Notes: generated from the sequence alone by a model not told the origin. Positions 34,803-43,024 are shown, counted from the first letter of the stretch. The stretch is DNA of 64,000 nt from CAZMCC01 sp964564695 (GCA_964564695.1 CAZMCC010000001.1:1-64000), one strand, 5' to 3'. Program-made: numbers and translations.

Positions 34803-35343
34803 GTGATCGTGTCCGACCGCCCCATCCCCGACTGTCCCCGCTGCGGCTTTGACCAGTCGGGCCAGGTGGCGACGTGGCGCGAGGCGTGCCCGTTGGAGGG
34901 AGTGTGCACCGAATGCGGGCTGTTGCTGCGATGGGGACTGGTGGTGGGCCGGATGCGACCGACGCGCTGGTCGCTGGTTCCGCTGCCGATCGCGCTGGGC
35001 GGTTGGGCGCTGGTGCGCGATCTTGCGTACACCGCGTACGCGCGCGAGCCCGCCCGGCGGATTCGGGGGCAGCCCCGGGTGGGTTGAGACGTGCCTTGGT
35101 GTGCTGTTCGAGGCGATCTACCTTGGGTGGACGTGGTTTTCCGTGTCGATGGTGGTGACGGCGTATCTGGTGGTGTGGCTGGGAGTCGCGTATCGGAGGT
35201 ATCTGCAGCTGCCGCACGCATGGTGGGTGGCGGTGGCGAGCGTGGCGCTGGGGATGCTGACCGGGATGGCGTTTTGCGCGCTGTTGCCGGGGGGGTTGAC
35301 GGGACTCATGTGGCCGCGAAGCCCCGGGTGGTTCGGGGAGTGA
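34803..35343 (+). pseudogene. Zinc-ribbon membrane protein, frameshifted
   Basis: Two adjacent frames make one recognisable protein. The first (34803-35087, GTG start) encodes a Cys4 zinc ribbon, CPRCGFDQSG and CTECGLLLRWG, then a hydrophobic segment (LVPLPIALGGWALVRDLA), and ends at TGA 35085-35087. The second, shifted by +1, is open from before that point and supplies two more helices (MVVTAYLVVWLGVAYRR, WWVAVASVALGMLTGMAF), ending at 35343. The switch falls near the runs GGGGG and CCCC at 35067-35080, a place prone to slippage or sequencing error. Small Zn-ribbon membrane proteins are common in planctomycetes, with unknown role. Confidence 0.6.
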
Positions 35344-35391
35344 CGCAGCGCCGTCAAGGTCGTGGCACGTCGCCGGGCGTACGCTCGGGCG

Positions 35392-35940
35392 ATGACGACC
35401 CACGCCGACCTCGCCCGCAAGATCGCCGACCTCGCCCTGCTCCGCGGGACGTTCACGCTCCGCTCGGGGCGGACGAGCAATTACTACCTCGACAAGTACC
35501 TGTTCTCGACGCGCCCCGAGGTGCTCAGCGAGCTGGCGAAGCTGTTCGCCGAGCGGATCCGTGCGGTGGAGACGGCCACCGGCAAGAAAGCCGACCGGCT
35601 CGCGGGAGCCGAGCTCGGCGGGATCCCGCTCGTCACGGCGTCGAGCCTCGCGACCGGGCTGCCGTGCATTTTCGTGCGGAACGCGAAGAAGGGCTACGGC
35701 ACGTCGAAGCAGATGGAAGGCAAGCTTGAGCCCGGCGAGCGCGTCGTGTTCGTCGAGGACGTCGCGACGACCGGGGGCCAGGCGCTCGAAGCGGTCGGGG
35801 TGCTCAAGGCGGCGGGCGCGGACGTGCTCGCGGTGATCGCGACGATCGACCGGCAGGAGGGGGCGAGCGAGGCGTTTGCCAAGGCGGGGGTGCGGTTTGA
35901 GGCGTTGTTCACGAAGAAGGATCTGGGGATCAGCGAATGA
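35392..35940 (+). CDS. pyrE: Orotate phosphoribosyltransferase
   Basis: The enzyme joins orotate to PRPP to give orotidine 5'-monophosphate in pyrimidine synthesis (cytoplasm). The 182-residue protein has LRGTFTLRSGRTSNYYLDKY at the orotate site, the KKGYGTSKQMEGKLEPGERV loop, and the PRPP-binding motif VVFVEDVATTGGQAL. It starts at the ATG at 35392; an upstream in-frame codon adds ten Arg-rich residues with no ribosome site. It stands alone, without other pyr genes nearby. Its stop codon is followed within five bases by the nested palindrome at 35945-36101. Confidence 0.93.
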   Translation: MTTHADLARKIADLALLRGTFTLRSGRTSNYYLDKYLFSTRPEVLSELAKLFAERIRAVETATGKKADRLAGAELGGIPLVTASSLATGLPCIFVRNAKKGYGTSKQMEGKLEPGERVVFVEDVATTGGQALEAVGVLKAAGADVLAVIATIDRQEGASEAFAKAGVRFEALFTKKDLGISE

Positions 35941-35944
35941 GAGA

Positions 35945-36101
35945 CGCGAGCGCAAGCGAGTGGTTCGACGCCGAAGCAGGGACTCACCGCAGAGGCGCAG
36001 AGGAACGCCTGGATCGAAATCAAGATTGCCTTCCTCCGCGCTCTCTGCGTCTCTGCGGTGAATCCTGCTTTCCGGGAATTCACCACTCGCTTGCGCTCGC
36101 G
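35945..36101. repeat. Nested inverted-repeat element (157 bp) between pyrE and hsp70
   Basis: Outer arms at 35945-35964 and 36082-36101 are perfect 20-bp complements, beginning CGCGAGCGCAAGCGAG. Inner arms TCACCGCAGAGGCGCAGAG (35984 on) and CTCTGCGTCTCTGCGGTGA (to 36061) pair with one mismatch. It fills the gap between two convergent genes. The GCGCAAGC core is shared with the other GNRA-loop elements. Confidence 0.88.
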
Positions 36102-36105
36102 GCTC

Positions 36106-38142
36106 TTATTGCAGGCTCTTCTTGATCGCCAGCTCCTGCAGCGGGATGCTCGAGCGGTCGAGCGACTCCTTGGCCTGCTGGAACTCGTCGGCGTTCACAC
36201 TCTTCCAGTCGGCCTCGGCCCGCGCGATGAAGGCTCGCACGCCGGCGACCGCACTATCGAGCTGGCTCGCGTATGCCGGATCCAGCTCCGCCCGGTACCG
36301 CTCGAGCTGGCGCGTCACCATGCTCACATCGAGCGTCGCGTGGGAGACGAGGTCCGCGACGCGGTGTCGCGTCATGTCCTCGCGGGCGTTGGCGAAGCTG
36401 TCGGCCTCGATGCGGTCGACTTCCTCGCGCGTGAGGCCGTGGTTGGGGACGATCTGGATGCTCGCCCGCTTGCCGGAGCGCTCCTCGATCGCCTGCACGC
36501 TGAGCACGCCGCTGGCGTCGACGAGGAAGTCGACCGTCACCCGCGGGATGCCCGCGGGCATCGGCGGGATGCCGGCGAGGTGGAAGGTGCCGAGGCTGCG
36601 GCAGTCGGCGGCCATCTCACGCTCGCCCTGCACGACGTGCAGCTTGATCGACGTCTGGTTGTCGACGCCGGTGGAGAAGTGCTCGCTCGCCCGCGCGGGG
36701 ACGGGGCTGTTGCGGATGATGAGCTTCGCGGCCGCCCCGCCGACGGTCTCGATGCCGAGCGACAGCGGGATGACGTCGAGCAGCAGGGCGGAGGTCGACG
36801 AGCCGGAGAGGATGGCCCCCTGCACCGCGGCGCCGAGGGCCACGACGGTGTCGGGATTGAGGGCCGTGTAGGGCTCGAGCTTGAAGAGCTCGGCGACGCG
36901 CCGGCGGACCAGTGGTGTGCGCGTTGCGCCGCCCACGAGCACGACGGCGGAGATGGGGGCTTCGTCGAGATCGCGCCGTGCGTCCCGCATCGCCTGGCGG
37001 CAGCGGTCGAGCGTGCGGACGACGAACGGGTCGATGAGCGCCTCGAACTCGGCGCGGGTGAGCGTGCGGTCGTAGACGCGCGAATCTCCGAGGTCGATGC
37101 GGAGCCGGGCCGTCTCGGTGCTCGAGAGCCGGATCTTCGCCTGCTCCGCGAGGTCGCGGAGCGAGCGGCGGGTGCCGGGGTCGAAGGCGTCGGGCGTGAC
37201 GCTGAAGCGTTCGCCGATCTCGCGTGTGAAGAGCGCGACGAGGGCGTGGTGGCAGTCGTGGGGGTCGGGGGCGGTGTCGCCGGACGCTGCGAGAACCGGG
37301 AAGTAGTGGGCGGGGGTCTTGTCCGGGCTCGCGTCGTTCACGGCGGCTCCCGGCGTGATGCGGAGGATCGACGCGTCGAAGGTTCCGCCGCCGAGGTCAT
37401 AGACGAGGATGGTCTGGGCGCTCGGTGGCACAGGCATCCCGCCTGTGTTTCCTGTGCCGGCCGAAGCGGCCGACACAGGCGGGACGCCTGTGCCACCTTG
37501 AATGCGAAGGCCCAGGCCGTAGGCGAGTGCGGCGGCCGTGGGCTCGTTGACGATGCGCACGGCGTCGAGGCCGGCGAGGCGGGCGGCGTCGCGCGTCGCC
37601 TGGCGCTGGGCGTCGTCGAAGTAGGCGGGGACGGTGATCACGGCCTTGCGCACCTCGACGCCGAGGGCGGCGGAGGCCTGGTCCTTGAGTGCGCGGAGGA
37701 TGAGGGCGGAGACTTCTTGCGGGGAGACGAGCTTTGCGGGTCGGGCCGCCTTCGCAAGCGGGCGTTCACCCTCAGCTTGCGCTGAGGGCTCGTTCGGAGG
37801 GATCTCGACGCGCACGGTGTTGTGCGGGCCGTCGACCACGCGGTACGACAGGTACTTGAGATCGCCCGCCGCGTCGGCGAGCGAACGGCCCATGAGGCGT
37901 TTCACGCTGACCACCGTGGTGAGGGGGAACTCCGCCGCGGCGTCGCGAGCGGCGCGGCCGACCGTCGTTGTTCCGTCCGCGTTGAACCGAACGGCGGACG
38001 GCACGAGCTCACGCCCGTCGCGGTCCGGGATCACGCGCGGGGCGGCGTTCGCCGAGTCGCCCGGCGGCCAGTGCGCCACCGCGACGAGCGAGTTCGTCGT
38101 GCCCAGGTCGATGCCGACGATGGGGTCGGGGGCGGCGGCCAT
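36106..38142 (-). CDS. Hsp70 family chaperone (DnaK/HscA-like) with two palindrome-derived insertions
   Basis: This 678-residue ATP-dependent chaperone starts [18 protein letters not shown] and has [20 protein letters not shown], the phosphate loop [32 protein letters not shown], and a substrate-binding domain ([40 protein letters not shown]). The substrate domain is closer to HscA than to DnaK. The lid is short and there is no EEVD-like or acidic tail. Two segments absent from the family coincide with DNA palindromes: [20 protein letters not shown] (about 115-134) and [20 protein letters not shown] followed by GMPVPPS (about 215-241). Both keep the frame and sit in surface loops before or between conserved strands. 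No dnaJ, grpE or isc genes are nearby. Confidence 0.9.
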   Translation of the reverse strand: MAAAPDPIVGIDLGTTNSLVAVAHWPPGDSANAAPRVIPDRDGRELVPSAVRFNADGTTTVGRAARDAAAEFPLTTVVSVKRLMGRSLADAAGDLKYLSYRVVDGPHNTVRVEIPPNEPSAQAEGERPLAKAARPAKLVSPQEVSALILRALKDQASAALGVEVRKAVITVPAYFDDAQRQATRDAARLAGLDAVRIVNEPTAAALAYGLGLRIQGGTGVPPVSAASAGTGNTGGMPVPPSAQTILVYDLGGGTFDASILRITPGAAVNDASPDKTPAHYFPVLAASGDTAPDPHDCHHALVALFTREIGERFSVTPDAFDPGTRRSLRDLAEQAKIRLSSTETARLRIDLGDSRVYDRTLTRAEFEALIDPFVVRTLDRCRQAMRDARRDLDEAPISAVVLVGGATRTPLVRRRVAELFKLEPYTALNPDTVVALGAAVQGAILSGSSTSALLLDVIPLSLGIETVGGAAAKLIIRNSPVPARASEHFSTGVDNQTSIKLHVVQGEREMAADCRSLGTFHLAGIPPMPAGIPRVTVDFLVDASGVLSVQAIEERSGKRASIQIVPNHGLTREEVDRIEADSFANAREDMTRHRVADLVSHATLDVSMVTRQLERYRAELDPAYASQLDSAVAGVRAFIARAEADWKSVNADEFQQAKESLDRSSIPLQELAIKKSLQ
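37424..37497. repeat. Palindromic repeat inside hsp70 (family B)
   Basis: Arms 37424-37447 and 37474-37497 pair over 24 bases with one G-U-type mismatch; the arm starts GGTGGCACAGGC. On the hsp70 strand it is translated as GGTGVPPV and its counterpart. Nothing like it occurs in other Hsp70 proteins at this place. Confidence 0.9.
37748..37795 (-). repeat. GNRA-loop palindromic repeat inside hsp70 (family C, copy 1)
   Basis: On the minus strand it reads GAACGAGC then CCTCAGC-GCAA-GCTGAGG, a 7-bp stem with a GCAA tetraloop, then GTGAACGCCCGCTTGCG. The 48-base unit recurs at 43025-43072 with compensating stem changes. It encodes part of an extra loop in Hsp70. Confidence 0.85.
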
Positions 38143-38160
38143 TCGCCGTGACGGTACGCT

Positions 38161-38240
38161 GATCCGGGCCTCCTGCGCGAGCGGGAGGTGCTGTGGCTCC
38201 GGAACTCGAACACCTCCCGCTTGCGCGGGAGGCTCGGATC
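38161..38240. repeat. Inverted-repeat pair with GNRA-loop hairpins between hsp70 and the next gene
   Basis: Arms 38161-38190 and 38211-38240 match at 27 of 30 positions. Each arm is itself a hairpin: CCTCCTGC-GCGA-GCGGGAGG on the plus strand and CCTCCCGC-GCAA-GCGGGAGG on the minus strand. The right end overlaps the stop codon of the gene at 38239. Confidence 0.85.
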
Positions 38241-39099
38241 ACTTCCCCATCAACCCCTGCAGCCGCCGGATGAGCTTCAGGGTCTGCTCGGGCGTGAGGT
38301 GGGCGAGCACGCCGCTGCCGACGAGGGCCTTGGTGCGTTCGTCGGCGTTGTCGCCACCGGCCTCGGCGAAGTCGGCGAAGAGCTCGCGGACTCGGGCCGC
38401 GGGCTCGCCTGTGAGGCCGAGGTCGCCGACGAGGTACGTGTACAGGAAGTCGCCGGACTTCTCGACGCGGTAGAACGCCCGCTCGAGCTCGCGTCCGAAG
38501 CTCTCGAGGCGGACCTTGATCACGATCCCGGCCACGGGCGGCGTGTTCCCGTCCTTGTCGAGCGTGCGCTGCCCATCGGCGATCACGGCCTTCCAGTACG
38601 CCCCCAGCGCCTCGTCGTAGCGTTCCCTGAACTCGGTCGGCAGCACCGCCCGGACGCGGGTCCCCAGCGGCCCGGCCTCGACGAGCGGGCGCAGCGGCCC
38701 GAGGGCCTCGTGCGTGAGCAGCAGCAGGTCGGGAACGTTCTGCGCCGCACCGGCGCTGCCAAACTTCACGAGCAGGTCGACGTTGCTCGCGACGAAATCG
38801 TCGAGGAACCGAGATCGCTCAAGGCGAATCGCGTCAACCGTCCGCGCGACCGACGCCGGCAGATCGAGGTGCTTGAGCGCCTCAAACTCCGGCGGCTCTT
38901 CGGTCGGGGCCACGCGGCCGGAGAAGTCGAACTTGAGCAGCGAGGCCGGCTTGGCCGCGTCGCCCCCCACCTTCGGGCCCGCGAGCGGGGCGGCGGGGGC
39001 CGGCGCGGGTGGTTCAGTCCGCGGCGACACGTCCTGAACAATCAGGTTCGAGACAACGACGGCGAGCGCGGCGGCTATTGCGAGCATCGGCGTCTCCAT
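38239..39099 (-). CDS. Predicted exported protein of unknown function
   Basis: The protein has 286 residues with an N-terminal hydrophobic helix (MLAIAAALAVVVSNLIV) acting as signal or anchor, a Pro/Ala-rich linker, then a mainly helical domain (SVARTVDAIRLERSRFLDDF, ELERAFYRVEKSGDFLYTYL, LTPEQTLKLIRRLQGLMGK). No known motif is seen. The ATG at 39099 is preferred to an upstream GTG at 39111. It may be transcribed with the zinc-ribbon gene upstream (55 bases away) and with hsp70 downstream, although the palindrome pair lies between it and hsp70. Confidence 0.7.
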   Translation of the reverse strand: METPMLAIAAALAVVVSNLIVQDVSPRTEPPAPAPAAPLAGPKVGGDAAKPASLLKFDFSGRVAPTEEPPEFEALKHLDLPASVARTVDAIRLERSRFLDDFVASNVDLLVKFGSAGAAQNVPDLLLLTHEALGPLRPLVEAGPLGTRVRAVLPTEFRERYDEALGAYWKAVIADGQRTLDKDGNTPPVAGIVIKVRLESFGRELERAFYRVEKSGDFLYTYLVGDLGLTGEPAARVRELFADFAEAGGDNADERTKALVGSGVLAHLTPEQTLKLIRRLQGLMGK

Positions 39100-39153
39100 A
39101 AGCGTCCCCACGGCCGTGTTAGTGGCCGAGCGGGCCGGGCGGTTTCGCCCCGA

Positions 39154-39507
39154 TCAGAAGACGATCCAGTACACCATCGCGAGCCCGACGAGGCTCGCTA
39201 CCGCGATCACCCACGGCGGCACGCTCATGACCGGGCTGGCCCCAAACACGTGCCCGCAGTGATAGCAGATCTCGGCGTCGTCGTGCACCTCGCCCTTGCA
39301 CTCGGGGCAGGTGCGGGTGACGTCGCTGAACCGTTCGACGTCCTCTTGCGACGGGGCTTCGTAATCGTTCATGGGGCCCAGGTCCTTGCCGCAGCAGCCG
39401 CCGCCCACGCGCGGGCCGGTGCCGCACGAGTGGCCCCGTTGGGGCGGCTGGGCGGGCTGCCGGGTCAGGGGGATCGAATCGCCGGGTGGTTTCGGGAGAA
39501 GAGTCAT
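39154..39507 (-). CDS. Small zinc-ribbon membrane protein
   Basis: The protein has 117 residues. A Cys/Gly-rich N-terminal part (HSCGTGPRVGGGCCGKDLG) precedes a classical zinc ribbon, CPECKGEVHDDAEICYHCGH, and one C-terminal transmembrane helix (VIAVASLVGLAMVYWIVF). The frame extends another 94 codons upstream, but that part lacks similarity or a ribosome site, so I use the ATG at 39507. Such proteins are usually anchored with the ribbon in the cytoplasm. Function is unknown. Confidence 0.7.
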   Translation of the reverse strand: MTLLPKPPGDSIPLTRQPAQPPQRGHSCGTGPRVGGGCCGKDLGPMNDYEAPSQEDVERFSDVTRTCPECKGEVHDDAEICYHCGHVFGASPVMSVPPWVIAVASLVGLAMVYWIVF

Positions 39508-39883
39508 CGGCTCAAAACAATACAACAGGTCCCCGCGCCGGGCTTGTGGCCCGGTGGGGTTGCGGTAAACTGGCGTCGGCACGGATGTGCCGCGCCGACG
39601 AGCCCACGCTTTGGAGGCATCCTGAATGCGGTTCCCGGTGGTTGCCCCTGCATCGGGGGCGATCGCGCCCGGGTCGTTCGGCTGAGGGTCGGCGGCGCCC
39701 GATCCCCCGGCCCCCCGCACCACGGCGTGTGAAGTTGCGCCCACGTTCATGCAAGTCGCTCCGCTGTCCCCGGGCGAGGCCCGGTCCACGCGCGAGCGTC
39801 GTTCATCGTCGGTCCGTCGCGTTCTCGAGGCCGACTCTCGAGAGATCCAGACCCGTCACTGCCCGATCCTGAGGAGAAGTTCA
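39508..39883 (+). other. 376-base intergenic region upstream of beta-helix paralogue 6
   Basis: There is no full-length gene here. A promoter-like pair TTGTGG (39544-39549) and TAAACT (39566-39571) is 16 bases apart. Fifty-five bases later GGAGG (39613-39617) precedes a 19-codon frame, ATG 39626 to TGA 39685, which could be a leader peptide. The rest shows GC-rich dyads but nothing I can name. The proper start of paralogue 6 is at 39884. Confidence 0.35.
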
Positions 39884-41068
39884 ATGTCCAGCCGTTGCTT
39901 CAAGATTGTCACGATGATCGTCGCGGGCGCCTGCGTGGCGAGCGCCCTTGCCGGCCCGCTCGATCCCCCCGCAGGCCCCATCGCGTCGACTCCCGGGCCC
40001 GAACCGCGGATCGCGATCAACGCGATCAACACCCCCGGCGACGCCAACTCGCACTTCAAGATCACCCAGCCCGGCTCGTACTACATGACCGGCAACCTGA
40101 ACGGCGCCGCCGGACGTCACGGGATCGAGATCGTGTCTGTCGGCGTCACCGTCGACCTCAACGGGTTCCGCCTCATCGGCACCGGCGGCTCGCTCAACGG
40201 CGTGCACGTCGACGGGTCGGTCGCCCAGGCCGACATCACCGTCATGAACGGCCACGTCATCGCGTGGGGCGGCGACGGGGTCAACTGCTCCGACGGCGCC
40301 CAGGTCACCGGCGTGCGTGTGCGCGGCATCCAGTCCAACAGCAACACCGGCGCGGGCATCCTCGTCGGCCCGCGCTCACAGGTCAACGACTGCGTCGCGC
40401 TGAGCAACGTCGGCGTCGGGTTCGGGGCCGGCTCGGGCTGCATTTTCACCAACTGCACGAGCAGCGGCAACCTGTTCGGCTTCACGTCCAACACGGGCGG
40501 GACGTTCGAGTCCTGCACCGCCGTCGGCAACTTCAGCGACGGATTCAACGTCTCCAACGCGGGCAACTTCCTGCACTGCACCGCGAACAACAACAGCGGC
40601 ACCGGGTTCCTGACGGCCAACGGCGGGGTGCTCGTCGGCTGCATGACGACCCAGAACGGCGCGCACGGCTTCAGCCTCTCCTCGGCGTGCACGATCACCT
40701 CCTGCACCGCGTTCTTCAACAACCAGCACGGCATCGTCGTCGGCAGTGGCTGCGCCATTCTGAACAACACCGTGACCAGCAACGGGCAGACCATCGCCGA
40801 CGGCGGCGGGATCCGCTGCGCCCTGGGCGACAACCGCATCGAGGGGAACAACAGCTCCGGCAACGACCGCGGCATCGACTGCCAGGGCGGGGGCAACATC
40901 GTCTTCCGAAACACCTGCGCCGGCAACGGCACCAACTTCTCGCTCGTCGCCAACAACGTCTTCGGCCCGATCGTCGACCGCACCGCGCCGGCCTCGGCGG
41001 CCGTCGCCGGCAGCTCCGCCCCGGACTCCTCCGGATCCACGCACCCCAACGCCAACTTCGCGTTCTGA
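39884..41068 (+). CDS. Secreted right-handed beta-helix protein, paralogue 6
   Basis: The protein has 394 residues. The signal peptide ends ASALA before GPLDPPAGPI. The N-terminal module reads EPRIAINAINTPGDANSHF, KITQPGSYYMTGNLNGAAGR and VTVDLNGFRLIGTGGSLNGV. About nine PbH1 coils carry the Cys ladder (VNDCVALSNVGVGF, FTNCTSSGNLFGF, ESCTAVGNFSDGF, LHCTANNNSGTGF). The C-terminal module reads RIEGNNSSGNDRGI, GNIVFRNTCAGNGTN, DRTAPASAAVAGSS and STHPNANFAF. GAGGAG lies nine bases before the ATG at 39884. It is about 13 kb from the first cluster but has the same domain order, so it dispersed after duplication. Confidence 0.87.
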   Translation: MSSRCFKIVTMIVAGACVASALAGPLDPPAGPIASTPGPEPRIAINAINTPGDANSHFKITQPGSYYMTGNLNGAAGRHGIEIVSVGVTVDLNGFRLIGTGGSLNGVHVDGSVAQADITVMNGHVIAWGGDGVNCSDGAQVTGVRVRGIQSNSNTGAGILVGPRSQVNDCVALSNVGVGFGAGSGCIFTNCTSSGNLFGFTSNTGGTFESCTAVGNFSDGFNVSNAGNFLHCTANNNSGTGFLTANGGVLVGCMTTQNGAHGFSLSSACTITSCTAFFNNQHGIVVGSGCAILNNTVTSNGQTIADGGGIRCALGDNRIEGNNSSGNDRGIDCQGGGNIVFRNTCAGNGTNFSLVANNVFGPIVDRTAPASAAVAGSSAPDSSGSTHPNANFAF

Positions 41069-41204
41069 GCTTTATCGCTCGGGACACCAATGTCATCGCC
41101 GACACGCGCAGGCGCACGACGGTGCGCCTGCGCGTCGTTGGTGCGCGGGCCTGCGTGTATGCTCAAGTGTCGGGGGACGGCGGCACGCAAGGAACCGTGC
41201 GATC

Positions 41205-41498
41205 ATGGCGATGCGTTGTCAGACTCTCGGATTCCTTGGGTTGTTCGCCGCCTCGGCCGTCCCGGCGGTCGCCGGACCGCTCGACCCGGCCCCCGGCCCG
41301 ATCGTTCCGACGTACAAGTCGCTCACCGATGTCGAGCCGCGGGTAGCGATCAGCGCGACGAACACGCCGGGTGACTCCGACTCGCACGTCAAGATCACCC
41401 AACCGGGGTCGTATTACCTCGGGGGCAATTCAGCCTGTGCTCGACGGAGAAGTGCGTCGTCGGCTTCGCCGGCGCCACCGTCCCGTCGGGCTGCGTGA
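41205..41498 (+). pseudogene. Truncated beta-helix paralogue 7
   Basis: Residues 1-75 are a normal family N-terminus: a signal peptide ending AVA, GPLDPAPGPI, DVEPRVAISATNTPGDSDSH and KITQPGSYYLGGN. After about 41428 the reading changes abruptly to an Arg/Ser-rich tail and stops at 41498; no beta-helix coils follow. In the adjacent frame the same DNA reads FSLCSTEKCVVGFAGATVPS and ends at a stop, which looks like the end of an unrelated gene. A deletion fusing two genes would explain this. A TATGCT -10-like site lies at 41158-41163. Confidence 0.75.
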
Positions 41499-41555
41499 GT
41501 TGCTGAGTCTGGCCTCGAGACTCCTTACCCGAACGTTCGTACGGGGCGCGCGCCA

Positions 41556-41584
41556 TTGCGGCCCCCCTCGTTATCGGGTATGCT
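41556..41584 (+). promoter_or_regulatory. Promoter of beta-helix paralogue 8
   Basis: TTGCGG (41556-41561) and TATGCT (41579-41584) are 17 bases apart, 37 bases before the start codon. The same -10 precedes the truncated copy. Confidence 0.5.
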
Positions 41585-41621
41585 GCGCGCGGACCACGCC
41601 GTGTTGAGGAGGAGACTCGAA

Positions 41622-43019
41622 ATGCCGGTGCGCCTTTATTTCGTCGCGTCGCTCGTCGCCGCGTGGTCCGCTGTCGCTGTCGCCGGCCCGCTTGATCCAC
41701 CGCCCGGTCCCATCGCGCCGACGCAGAAGCCGCTCGCAGAGATCGAGCCCCGCACCGCCATCAACGCGACGAACACCCCCGGCGACGCCGACAGCGTGTA
41801 TCGCATCGCGAGCCCCGGCTCGTACTACCTCACCGCGAGCTTCACCGCACCCGCGGGCAAGAGCGCCATCGAGATCGCCACCAGCAACGTCACCATCGAC
41901 CTCGGCGGGTTCACCATCACCAGCCTCGCGACGCTCGACGCCATCCAGCTCTCGTCGGGCGGCCGTTACAACATCGTCATCCGCAACGGCAGCATCGGCA
42001 CCTGCCTCGGCGGCGGGATCGACATCCTGCCCGACATCGTGGGCGCTGTCCCCACCGTCGGCGGATCGGTCGAGAACGTCAGCATCCACAACACCTCCGG
42101 CTACGGCCTGCGGACCGGCAACGGCGCCAAGCTCATCAATGTCCACGCATCGAGCTGCGGCGGCAACTCGGGAATCGACGCCAACGAATACTGCACGCTC
42201 ACATCGTGCTCGGCCAACGGCAACGCCGTGCACGGCATCACCGCCGCCAAGGGCTCGACGCTCGTGAGTTGCACCGCCGCGGACAACCAGGGTTCCGGGA
42301 TCGAGACGGGCTTTGGTTCGAGCGTGCTGAACTGCTCGGCCCGCACCAATGGCGATTACGGTTTCCTCTGCGGGCAGGGCGCGTCGGTCGTCAACTGCAC
42401 CGCCCGCGAGAACGGCGACATGGGCATCTACGTCACCGGCCGTTCCACCGTCGTTGGGTGCACCGCCACGCTCAACGTCCGGTTCGGTATCTACTGCGAG
42501 TTCTTCTCCTCGTCGGTCAGCGACTCGAACGCCTACGACAACGGCGACGACGGGATCACCGTCGGAAGCTACAGCACCGTGACCGGGTGCGTCGCGAGCA
42601 ACAACGGCGGCAACGGCATCATCGTCGGCACCGGAAGCGAGGTCGTCGGCTGCAGCGCCGGCGCGAACGTTCGCGACGGCATCCGCTGCGGCTCCCAAGC
42701 CCTCGTGAGGGATTCCACCTGCACGAACAACGGCTTCGGCTCCGGCAACACCGCCGCCGGCATCCACGCCACCGGCGACCGCAACCGCATCGAGGGAAAC
42801 CATTGCACGGCCAACGATTTCGGCATCGACATCGACGGTCAGGCCAACGTGATCATCCGCAACACGTGCTCGGACAACACCCAGAACTTCGTCATCACCC
42901 CCGACAACATCTACGGCGCGATCGTCGACCGCCGAACCCCCGGCACCCCCGCGGTCGTCGGCAGCGCGGCCGCGGGCACGATGGGCTCGAACGACCCGAA
43001 CGCGAACTTCGCTCACTGA
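41622..43019 (+). CDS. Secreted right-handed beta-helix protein, paralogue 8
   Basis: This is the longest copy, 465 residues. The signal peptide ends AVAVA before GPLDPPPGPI. The N-terminal module is EIEPRTAINATNTPGDADSV, RIASPGSYYLTASFTAPAGK and VTIDLGGFTITSLATLDAI. Twelve or so PbH1 coils follow, with Cys in almost every turn (TSCSANGNAVHGI, LNCSARTNGDYGF, VNCTARENGDMGI, TGCVASNNGGNGI). The C-terminal module is RIEGNHCTANDFGI, NVIIRNTCSDNTQNF, DRRTPGTPAVVGSA and SNDPNANFAH. GAGGAGGAG lies about 8 bases before the ATG at 41622. Extra coils relative to the paralogues suggest expansion by repeat duplication. Confidence 0.88.
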   Translation: MPVRLYFVASLVAAWSAVAVAGPLDPPPGPIAPTQKPLAEIEPRTAINATNTPGDADSVYRIASPGSYYLTASFTAPAGKSAIEIATSNVTIDLGGFTITSLATLDAIQLSSGGRYNIVIRNGSIGTCLGGGIDILPDIVGAVPTVGGSVENVSIHNTSGYGLRTGNGAKLINVHASSCGGNSGIDANEYCTLTSCSANGNAVHGITAAKGSTLVSCTAADNQGSGIETGFGSSVLNCSARTNGDYGFLCGQGASVVNCTARENGDMGIYVTGRSTVVGCTATLNVRFGIYCEFFSSSVSDSNAYDNGDDGITVGSYSTVTGCVASNNGGNGIIVGTGSEVVGCSAGANVRDGIRCGSQALVRDSTCTNNGFGSGNTAAGIHATGDRNRIEGNHCTANDFGIDIDGQANVIIRNTCSDNTQNFVITPDNIYGAIVDRRTPGTPAVVGSAAAGTMGSNDPNANFAH

Positions 43020-43024
43020 GTCTT

